Origin: Brevundimonas sp. LM2
GTDB taxonomy: Bacteria; Pseudomonadota; Alphaproteobacteria; Caulobacterales; Caulobacteraceae
Direction: 5' to 3'
Length of the DNA stretch: 64,000 bases
NCBI RefSeq assembly: GCF_002002865.1
Contig: NZ_CP019508.1
Span: 3,266,501-3,330,500 of the forward strand
The position numbers and the translations under genes were made by a program. Every line of letters begins with the position of its first letter. The stretch's first letter is position 1. The notes beneath the pieces are model-generated. The model saw only the letters and a list, made by a program, of their open reading frames with translations, ran no database searches and was not told the DNA's origin. Positions 19,567 through 26,681 of this stretch are shown piece after piece.

Positions 19567-21104
19567 GCCTGATGGTCTCCTGGTGGGTGGTCGCCAGCCT
19601 CATTCTGCCCGCCGTCCTGGGTGCCGGCATGGTTCTGCTGCTGCGCCATCGCCTGACCCTGTCGCGGTTTGGCTCGATCGGGTCCTGCCTGATCCTGATC
19701 CTGGTCGCCGCCGTGCTGGTGAACGAGGCGGATGGGGGCCGGGTCCAGAGCTATGCCCTGGGCAACTGGCGCGCGCCCTTCGGCATCGTCCTGGTGCTCG
19801 ACCGCCTGTCGGCGATGATGCTGCTGCTGACCGCGGTCCTGGCGCTGATCGTCATGGTCTATGCCATCAGCACCGGGACGGATCGCAAGGGATGGCATTT
19901 CCACCCCCTGTTCCAATTCCAGCTTCTGGGTTTGAACGGCGCCTTCCTGACCGGCGACCTGTTCAACCTGTTCGTCTTCTTCGAGGTCCTTCTGATCGCC
20001 TCCTACGGCCTGATGCTGCACGGCCAGGGCGGCCAGAGGCTGAAGGCGGGGGTCCAGTATGTGATCATCAACCTGGTCGGATCGACGCTGTTCCTCGTCG
20101 CCGTCGGCCTGCTGTACGGGGTCACGGGCACGCTCAACATGGCCGATCTGGCGGTGCGCGTGGCCGCCGCCCCGGCGGGGGATCAGGGCCTGATCGCCGC
20201 CGCCGCCCTGCTGCTGACCACGGTCTTCGCGCTGAAGGCGGCGCTGGTGCCGCTGCATTTCTGGCTGCCCGGCACCTATGCGGCCACGACGGGGGCGGTC
20301 GCCGCCCTGTTCGCCATCATGACCAAGGTCGGGGCCTATGCCATCATCCGCACCAGCACCCTGATCTTCGGCGAAGACGCGGGCGGGCTGGCCTTCCTGA
20401 CGGGGCCCTGGCTGCTGCCCGCCGCGCTGGTGACCATCGTCATCGGCTTCCTCGGGATGTTCGCGGCCAGAGGGCTGCGGGATCTCGCCGCCTGGGCCGT
20501 GGTCGGCTCGATGGGGACGGTGCTGTGCGCGGTGTCGGTGTTCACCGTCCAGGCCATGGGACCGGCGCTCTACTACATCCTGCATTCGACCCTCGTGGGG
20601 GCCGCCCTGTTCCTGATCGTCGACCTGATCGCCCAGCGGCGGGCCCAGCATGGCGACGCGATCACCCTGGCTCCCCGGTTCCGCCAGAGCGAGATCCTGT
20701 CGGGTCTGTTTTTCCTGGCCGCCATCGCCGTCGTCGGCCTGCCGCCCCTGTCCGGTTTCGTCGGCAAGCTGCTGGTGCTGGACGGGGTGCGGGCCGCACC
20801 GCAGGCGGCCTGGATCTGGGGCGTGATCCTGATCACCACCGTCATCGGCGTGCTGGCCTTCGCACGAGCCGGCAGCCTGATCTTCTGGAAGAGCGCGTCG
20901 GTCGAGGGCGAGATCGAACTGCGGGCCCTGCGTGGGACGCGCGGGGGGATCGGGGCGGCGGCCGCCCTGCTGCTGACGCTGGCCGGGCTTACGATGCTGG
21001 CCGGGCCGATCAGCCGCTACACGGCGGCGACCGCCGCGCAGCTGTTCGCGCCGGGCCCGTACATCGAGGCCGTCCTAAGTCCGCAGTCCGGAGGCCGCCG
21101 ATGA
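19563..21104 (+). CDS. mrpD: Mrp antiporter subunit D (NuoN/M-like)
   Basis: 513 residues, about 14 membrane helices. The antiporter-module motif is ALKAALVPLHFWLPGTYAATTGAVAALFAIMTKVGAYAI-like, spanning the functional Lys in TM7/8. The loop HGQGGQRLKAGVQYVIINLVGS is typical of MrpD. It works in proton translocation with MrpA in the cytoplasmic membrane. It is coupled by 4-nt overlaps to mrpC and mrpE. Ala/Leu/Gly composition and GC content match the neighbours, with no sign of transfer. Confidence 0.93.
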   Translation: MSLMVSWWVVASLILPAVLGAGMVLLLRHRLTLSRFGSIGSCLILILVAAVLVNEADGGRVQSYALGNWRAPFGIVLVLDRLSAMMLLLTAVLALIVMVYAISTGTDRKGWHFHPLFQFQLLGLNGAFLTGDLFNLFVFFEVLLIASYGLMLHGQGGQRLKAGVQYVIINLVGSTLFLVAVGLLYGVTGTLNMADLAVRVAAAPAGDQGLIAAAALLLTTVFALKAALVPLHFWLPGTYAATTGAVAALFAIMTKVGAYAIIRTSTLIFGEDAGGLAFLTGPWLLPAALVTIVIGFLGMFAARGLRDLAAWAVVGSMGTVLCAVSVFTVQAMGPALYYILHSTLVGAALFLIVDLIAQRRAQHGDAITLAPRFRQSEILSGLFFLAAIAVVGLPPLSGFVGKLLVLDGVRAAPQAAWIWGVILITTVIGVLAFARAGSLIFWKSASVEGEIELRALRGTRGGIGAAAALLLTLAGLTMLAGPISRYTAATAAQLFAPGPYIEAVLSPQSGGRR

Positions 21105-21592
21105 TCCGCCGCCTCTTCCCTCATCCCGGCCTGAGCGCGATGCTGGTCGTGGTCTGGATGCTGCTGGTCAACGCCTTCAGTTTCGGGGCCCTGTTCCTCG
21201 CCCTTGTCTTCGGGGTTCTGGTGCCGCTCTACATCAGCCGCTTCTGGCCGGACCAACCCAAGGTGCGGTTCGGCCGTGCCCTGATCGGGTATGTCGGCAT
21301 CGTCCTGTTCGACATCGTCATCGCCAATTTCCACGTCGCCGGGATCATTCTGGCACGACGCAATCGGGATCTACGGGCCCAGTGGCTGGTGATCCCGCTG
21401 GCGCTCCGCTCGCCTGAGGCGATCACGACCCTGGCGGCCACCATCAGCCTGACGCCCGGCACGGTCTCCAGCGACATCTCGAGCTGCGGCCGCTTCCTGC
21501 TGGTCCATGCCCTGGACGTGGCCGATCCGGAGGCCGAGGTCGCCCGCATGAAACGCCGATATGAAGGCCGTCTCCTGAAGGTATTCACATGA
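21101..21592 (+). CDS. mrpE: Mrp antiporter subunit E
   Basis: 163 residues. N-terminal hydrophobic helices (MLVVVWMLLVNAFSFGALFLALVFGVLVP) are followed by the cytoplasmic domain with the MrpE hallmarks SPEAITTLAATISLTPGTVSSDI and LLVHALDV. It is needed for assembly or activity of the Mrp complex in characterised systems. ATGA overlaps occur on both sides. Confidence 0.92.
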   Translation: MIRRLFPHPGLSAMLVVVWMLLVNAFSFGALFLALVFGVLVPLYISRFWPDQPKVRFGRALIGYVGIVLFDIVIANFHVAGIILARRNRDLRAQWLVIPLALRSPEAITTLAATISLTPGTVSSDISSCGRFLLVHALDVADPEAEVARMKRRYEGRLLKVFT

Positions 21593-21870
21593 TTGGATCG
21601 ATCCTGCCCGTCGCGCTGGGCTTCGCCTTCGTCTGCGTCAGCCTGTCGATCCTGCTGAACCTGTTCCGCCTGTGGCGAGGGCCCCTATCGGCGGACCGGA
21701 TCCTGGCGGTCGACACCCTGACCATCAACGCCATCGCCCTGATCGTGCTGTTCGGCATCGCCTATGCGACCTCGGCCTATTTCGAGGCGGCGCTGCTGCT
21801 GGCCATGGTCGGGTTCGTCGGCACCGTGGCCTACTGCAAATTCCTGCTGCGGGGGGACATCGTCGAATGA
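21589..21870 (+). CDS. mrpF: Mrp antiporter subunit F
   Basis: 93 residues, three membrane helices. The segment LSADRILAVDTLTINAIALIVLFGI carries the conserved Asp-rich DRxxAxDxL motif of MrpF. It overlaps the mrpE stop and the mrpG start. Confidence 0.92.
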   Translation: MIGSILPVALGFAFVCVSLSILLNLFRLWRGPLSADRILAVDTLTINAIALIVLFGIAYATSAYFEAALLLAMVGFVGTVAYCKFLLRGDIVE

Positions 21871-22301
21871 ACCTGTTCGCCGAAATTGTGATCTCGCTGC
21901 TGCTAGTGGTCGGCGGGGCGTTCGCCCTGATCGGGTCCTGGGGCCTGGCCAAGCTGCCCTCGGTCATGACCCGGCTGCATGGACCGACCAAGGCCACCAC
22001 CCTGGGGGTCGGGGCCTGTCTGATCGCCTCCATGATCTATTTCCCGGCCCGGGGCGGGGACTTTTCGGCGCACGAACTTCTGATCGCTCTGTTCCTGTTC
22101 CTGACCGCCCCCGTGTCGGCCAATATGATCGCCAAGGCCCATATCCATCGCCAGGGCCGCGGCATCGACGCCAATCCGAGCGACGACATCCTCGACAGCC
22201 TGCCGTCGCCCCCCGGTGGATCGGACTGGGCGACCTTCGGCGGCGCGGACGAGCGGTTCGACTCCGCTTCGAGAGACCCGGTCGACAAGACCCAAGCCTA
22301 G
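21867..22301 (+). CDS. mrpG: Mrp antiporter subunit G
   Basis: 144 residues. Three hydrophobic helices include GSWGLAKLPSVMTRLHGPTKATTLGVG, the diagnostic MrpG loop with RLH and PTKATTLG. A hydrophilic tail (about 50 residues, acidic, Ser/Asp-rich) follows the last helix and is longer than in many MrpG proteins. It is the last gene of the operon; its stop is 7 bp from the convergent CPA1 antiporter stop. Confidence 0.92.
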   Translation: MNLFAEIVISLLLVVGGAFALIGSWGLAKLPSVMTRLHGPTKATTLGVGACLIASMIYFPARGGDFSAHELLIALFLFLTAPVSANMIAKAHIHRQGRGIDANPSDDILDSLPSPPGGSDWATFGGADERFDSASRDPVDKTQA

Positions 22302-22308
22302 GCCAGCC

Positions 22309-23604
22309 TCAGGCCGAGGCCCCTCGACCCGAGTTCGTCGCCTGGTCCGTGTCCGCGTCCGCGTCCGGGTCGCGCCCCTGGCTGCGGTCGAACCATCGCA
22401 TGACCGGGGTGACGGTGATGCCGTGCAGCAGGATGGACATCAGGCAGATCAGGCCGACGAGGGCCCACAGCCGGTCGCCGCCCGCGAAGGGCGCGGCGTT
22501 CAGCCCATAGGCGAGGTAGTAGAACGAGCCCACGCCGCGGATGCCGAAGAAGGCCATGATCAGCTTCTCGCGCATCGGTGCCTGCCAGCCGATGAAGCCG
22601 ATCAATCCCGCGACCGGCCGCACCACCAGCACGATGATCACGGCCGCCAGGACGTCGATCGGGCGCAGCGGGGCCAGCAGGCCGGACACCAGGGCCCCGC
22701 CGAACAGCACCAGCACGACCATCATGGCCATGCGTTCGATCTGCTCGATGAAGTCGTGCATCTGGACGTGGAACTCATGGTCCCGGTCCGCGTGGCGGAA
22801 GGCCAGGGCCGTGACGAAGACCGCCAGAAACCCGTAGGCATGCAGCATCTCCGTCACCGAATAGGAGATGAAGGTCGCCGCCAGCACGATGAAGCCATCG
22901 CGCGTCGCCGCCAAACCGGTATCGGACGGCTCCATGAAGGTCAGGCGGCCGAACAGCCAACCCATCGCCCAGCCGATCACAAGGCCCGCCCCGGTCTCCC
23001 ACAGCACGTTGACCGTGAACCATTCGACGAACCAGTCCGTCTTCTGGCCCGCCGCGACCAGGGCCAGGGCGATGGCCAGATGGACGAACGGGAAGGCCAG
23101 GCCGTCGTTCAGCCCGGCCTCCGAGGTCAGGCCGAAGCGGACCTCGTCCTCCTTGCCTTCCTGCGGGGCCCCGACCTGAATGTCGGAAGCGAGAACGGGA
23201 TCGGTCGGGGCCAGGGTGCCGGCCAGCAGGATGGCTCCGGCCAGGCCCAGGCCCAGCAGGCCGTAACCCAACCCCGCGATGGCGGCGATCGAGATCATCA
23301 TAGTGATGCCGAGCAGGCGCCAGGTGACACCCCAGCGCTTCAGATTGAACACGCGGTCGATCTTCAGCCCGGCCCCCATCAGGGCGATGATGACGACGAA
23401 CTCGGTCAGTCGCTCGGTGATGTCCGGATAGGCTTGCGGTGTGGGGTCGATCGTCACCTGCGGCAGGCTGAAGATGCCGGCCCCCAGGGCGACGCAGACG
23501 ATCGGCAGCGACAGGGGCGCGCGCCGGAACACCAGCGGCAGCCAGGCCACGAGCGCGATCAGCGATCCGACGACGAACAGGATCAGGATATAGGGATCGG
23601 GCAT
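22309..23604 (-). CDS. CPA1-family cation:proton antiporter
   Basis: 431 residues, about 12 membrane helices. Family marks are ALAPTDPVLASDIQVG-type sequence (seen as GTLAPTDPVLASD), which carries the TM5 Asp region, and SEAGLNDGLAFPFVHLA, containing the ND pair of CPA1 exchangers. Conserved Arg occurs late in the protein (FFGIRGVGSFYYLAYG). It likely exchanges Na+ or K+ for H+ in the cytoplasmic membrane, complementing the neighbouring Mrp complex and Kdp pump in pH and cation balance; that grouping is inference. The start at 23604 has GGAA 8 nt upstream. The C-terminus is a charged Asp/Ala tail. Confidence 0.9.
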   Translation of the reverse strand: MPDPYILILFVVGSLIALVAWLPLVFRRAPLSLPIVCVALGAGIFSLPQVTIDPTPQAYPDITERLTEFVVIIALMGAGLKIDRVFNLKRWGVTWRLLGITMMISIAAIAGLGYGLLGLGLAGAILLAGTLAPTDPVLASDIQVGAPQEGKEDEVRFGLTSEAGLNDGLAFPFVHLAIALALVAAGQKTDWFVEWFTVNVLWETGAGLVIGWAMGWLFGRLTFMEPSDTGLAATRDGFIVLAATFISYSVTEMLHAYGFLAVFVTALAFRHADRDHEFHVQMHDFIEQIERMAMMVVLVLFGGALVSGLLAPLRPIDVLAAVIIVLVVRPVAGLIGFIGWQAPMREKLIMAFFGIRGVGSFYYLAYGLNAAPFAGGDRLWALVGLICLMSILLHGITVTPVMRWFDRSQGRDPDADADTDQATNSGRGASA

Positions 23605-23680
23605 GGCGTTCCGGACAGGCTTCAGACCCCGCTCAATGCGCCAGCGGCCGAGAGGTTACGCGCGACGATCCCGCTGGCCC

Positions 23681-24682
23681 TCAGTCCTCGGCGCCGGCAT
23701 AGGTTTCGAACGTCGCGATCTCATCCGCGGAGCCGAGCGCGATCGGGACGCGCTGATGCAGCGTCCCGGGCCGGATCGCCGTGATGGCCGTTCGACTATC
23801 GCTGGCGCGTCCCCCGGCCTGCTCGATCAGCCACCCCGCCGGGGCGCATTCGTACAGCAGTCTCAGCTTGCCCGCCGCCTGCCCCGGCCGGCGGTCGGCC
23901 GGATACAGGAAGACGCCGCCGCGCACCAAGATGCGATGGACGTCGGCCACCATGGCCCCGCTCCAGCGCATGTTCCGGTCCCGGCCCAGCGGCCCCGAGG
24001 CCCCGGCTTCACAGGCCTCGACATAGGACAGGATCCCCGGATCCCAGTGCCGACGGTGCGCGGCGTTGATGGCGTATTCAGCGCTCAGGGGCGGCACCCG
24101 CATGTCCGGGTGGGTCAGCCGCCAACTGCCATCGGCGCGGTCGAGGGTGAATCCCGCGACCCCGGATCCAACGCTGAACACGAACAGGGTCTGGGCCCCA
24201 TAGAGGGCATAGCCCGCCGCCGCCTGACGGGATCCGGGCTGAAGAAACTCGGCCTCCAGCACGGTGCCGCCGATCCGGTCGTCCAGGCGCGGCAGAATCG
24301 AGAAGATCGTTCCGACCGGCGCGGAAATCTCGATGTTGCTGGACCCGTCCAGCGGGTCGAAGACCAGTAGATAGGGGCCGTCGGACCGGCCCTCCCGCGC
24401 CCAAAGTTGTTCCATCTCTTCCGACGCCAGGGCCGCGAAGGCGGACGAGGCTCCGCACACATCCAGGAAGATGTCGTTGGCGATGACGTCCAGCGCCTTC
24501 TGGGTCTCGCCCTGCACATTGGATTGCTGCAGGGCCCCCAGATGACCCGTCAGGGGCGCGCGTTCGACCCGGTCGGCTATGTCGCGGCACGCGTCGGCGA
24601 CGCTCAGCAGCCCCTCGCGCAGCGCGGCCGGTATTCCGGCGTCCTGGAGGAAATCAGCAAGGGTCGTGGGCTGTGTCATCAT
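23681..24682 (-). CDS. fbp: Class I fructose-1,6-bisphosphatase
   Basis: 333 residues, full family length. It hydrolyses fructose 1,6-bisphosphate to fructose 6-phosphate in gluconeogenesis, which fits growth on acetate through the nearby acs. Metal-binding motifs are LASEEMEQLW (Glu pair region), VFDPLDGSSNIEISAPVGTIF (the Asp/Asp metal site) and the substrate segment around RNMRWSGAMVADVHRILVRGGVFLYPAD. The C-terminus has ECAPAGWLIEQAGGRASD. Two adjacent ATG codons are possible (24682 and 24679); a GGAG is spaced better for the second, a one-residue difference. It is downstream of, but not overlapping with, the CPA1 gene. Confidence 0.95.
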   Translation of the reverse strand: MMTQPTTLADFLQDAGIPAALREGLLSVADACRDIADRVERAPLTGHLGALQQSNVQGETQKALDVIANDIFLDVCGASSAFAALASEEMEQLWAREGRSDGPYLLVFDPLDGSSNIEISAPVGTIFSILPRLDDRIGGTVLEAEFLQPGSRQAAAGYALYGAQTLFVFSVGSGVAGFTLDRADGSWRLTHPDMRVPPLSAEYAINAAHRRHWDPGILSYVEACEAGASGPLGRDRNMRWSGAMVADVHRILVRGGVFLYPADRRPGQAAGKLRLLYECAPAGWLIEQAGGRASDSRTAITAIRPGTLHQRVPIALGSADEIATFETYAGAED

Positions 24683-24877
24683 CGCTCCGGCGCGGGGCTA
24701 CAGGTCGAACGTCGCGGACCTCAGCCCCGTCAGGACCGAGGCCAGGTCGTCGTTATAGCCATCCGTCGCGGGGTTATGCGAGCGATCGCTGATCCGCATG
24801 ATGCCCGCGGTGCGGCCAACGTGTCGCAGGAACGGGCCCGGCGACCCCTCGTTTGCTCAGCGACCCAAGGAGCGATC

Positions 24878-25924
24878 ATGAGCGCCATCACGCTGAAGCC
24901 TCTGGCTGAGCAGACCATCGTCATCACGGGTGCCACCTCGGGCATCGGGCTGGCGACGGCGCGCCGCGCGGCCGCGGCCGGAGCCGCCGTGGTTCTGGTC
25001 GCGCGCGATGGCGCGGCGGCCGAGACGGAAGCGGACGCGCTGAAGGCCAACGGGCTGCGCGCGGCCGGCTTCGCCGCCGACGTGGGGGATGCGGACCAGG
25101 TGGAGGCCATCAGCGCCTTCGCCGTGGCGACGTTCGGCGGGTTCGACACGTGGGTGAACAATGCCGGTGTCGGTATCTATGCGCCCCTGATCGACACGCC
25201 CCTGGCGGACCATCAGGCCCTGTTCCAGACCAACTACTGGGGCGTCGTGCACGGCTCCACAGCCGCGGTCCGCCACTTCCAGTCCCGGCCCGGGTCCGGT
25301 GCCCTGATCAACATGGGATCGATCCAGTCGGACTTCGCCGGGCCGCTGCTGGGGGCCTATACCGCTTCCAAGCACGCGGTGAAGGGCTACACCGACGCGC
25401 TTCGGATCGAACTGCTGCGGGCGAAAGCCCCGATCTCCGTCAGCCTCATCAAGCCCAGCGCCATCGGCACCCCCTTCCCCCAGCACGGGCGAAATCTCAC
25501 GGGCTCCAAGGCCCGGCTGCCGCCGCCGCTCTATGCCCCCAACGTGGTGGCGGAAGCGGTGCTTCACGCGGCGCAGACCCCGGTGCGCGCGTTGACGGTC
25601 GGCGCCGCGGGGCGGCTGCAGGTGATCGCCTCGACCCTCTCCCCCGACCTGTTCGACCGACTGGCCGGCTTCACCGACCTGGCCCTGCTGGACCGCGCCC
25701 GTCCCGAGCCGTCGGCCCGCCCCGACAACCTCGATACATCGACCAACGACGGCGCCCGTCTGGAACAGGGCGAGCAGAAGGGTCGTCCCTTCAGCCTCTA
25801 TACCGGGGCTCACACCCATCCTGCGCTGGCCGCCGGCCTGGTGGCCGTCGCCGGTCTGGGGGCCTTGGCCGGCTTGAAACAGACCCTGACCGCCCGCGCC
25901 TTCGGCAAAGGCTCGCGGCGCTAG
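24878..25924 (+). CDS. SDR-family oxidoreductase with C-terminal extension
   Basis: 348 residues, about 90 longer than a classical SDR. The cofactor motif VITGATSGIGLATA is at residues 13-26, NNAG at about 92, and the catalytic YTASK (Tyr-x3-Lys) near 166. Beyond the usual fold comes a region (FDRLAGFTDLALLDRARPEPSARPDNLDTS) and a final hydrophobic helix (ALAAGLVAVAGLGALAGL) with a basic tail, suggesting membrane attachment. This longer type is common in Caulobacterales and Sphingomonadales; the substrate is unknown. The start follows AAGGAG at 24867. It is convergent with the kdp operon's last gene. Confidence 0.85.
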   Translation: MSAITLKPLAEQTIVITGATSGIGLATARRAAAAGAAVVLVARDGAAAETEADALKANGLRAAGFAADVGDADQVEAISAFAVATFGGFDTWVNNAGVGIYAPLIDTPLADHQALFQTNYWGVVHGSTAAVRHFQSRPGSGALINMGSIQSDFAGPLLGAYTASKHAVKGYTDALRIELLRAKAPISVSLIKPSAIGTPFPQHGRNLTGSKARLPPPLYAPNVVAEAVLHAAQTPVRALTVGAAGRLQVIASTLSPDLFDRLAGFTDLALLDRARPEPSARPDNLDTSTNDGARLEQGEQKGRPFSLYTGAHTHPALAAGLVAVAGLGALAGLKQTLTARAFGKGSRR

Positions 25925-25985
25925 GCTTCCTTCCGGGCCGACCGCGCTCAGGACATTCTCGGCATCGGCCGACGCTGAGGTTCGC

Positions 25986-26675
25986 TCAGGTGGTGAGTCT
26001 GTAGCCGACGCCGGGCTCGGTCAGGATCAGCATCGGCTGGGCCGGGTCGGCTTCGAGCTTGTGGCGCAGCTGACCGATGACGACGCGGAGATATTGGCTG
26101 TCGGCCGCGTGGGCCGCGCCCCAGACGGCGGTCAGCAGATCGGCGTGGCCGACCAGTTTGCCGGCATGGCGCGCGAGGTGGCCGAGCAGGTCGTACTCCT
26201 TGGGCGTCAGACGCACGGGCGCGCCGTTCCGCGTCACCAGCCGGCGATCCAGGTCGATGGTCACGTCGCCGGCGACGATGGGGCCCTTGGGCGCTGTCGG
26301 GTCCGCCCCCCGCCGCAGGCCGGCCCGGAGACGGGCCAGCAGTTCGCCGACGCCGAAGGGTTTCTCGACATAGTCGTTCGCCCCCAGGTCCAGGGCCTCG
26401 ATCTTCTCGGCCTCGCGGTCGCGCGCCGACAGGATGATGATCGGGCCGGCGTAGAACTCGCGGGCGCGCTTCAGCACGTCCTTGCCGTCCATGTCGGGCA
26501 GGCCGAGGTCCAGAACCACGGCGTCCGGGCTCCACAGGGCGATGCCGCGCAGACCCTCCTGGCCGCTGTCGGCGCGCTTGGGCTCATAGCCTGCGGCGTC
26601 CAGCGCGGGCGACAGGAAGCGGTGGATCTGGGGTTCGTCGTCGATGACGAGGATGCGGGGTCTGGTCGCCGACAT
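25986..26675 (-). CDS. kdpE: KdpE response regulator (OmpR family)
   Basis: 229 residues. The receiver has the acidic pair in ILVIDDEPQIHRF, Asp56 as phosphoacceptor (VVLDLGLPDMDG) and Lys in YVEKPFGVGEL. The winged-helix DNA-binding domain runs from about 130 (VRLTPKEYDLLGHLARHAGKLV) to the end (QLRHKLEADPAQPMLILTEPGVGYRL). It is the partner of KdpD and activates the kdp operon at low K+ or osmotic stress. It lies 6 bp after the kdpD stop and is last in the operon, so it would be autoregulated. Confidence 0.95.
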   Translation of the reverse strand: MSATRPRILVIDDEPQIHRFLSPALDAAGYEPKRADSGQEGLRGIALWSPDAVVLDLGLPDMDGKDVLKRAREFYAGPIIILSARDREAEKIEALDLGANDYVEKPFGVGELLARLRAGLRRGADPTAPKGPIVAGDVTIDLDRRLVTRNGAPVRLTPKEYDLLGHLARHAGKLVGHADLLTAVWGAAHAADSQYLRVVIGQLRHKLEADPAQPMLILTEPGVGYRLTT

Positions 26676-26681
26676 GAGGTC

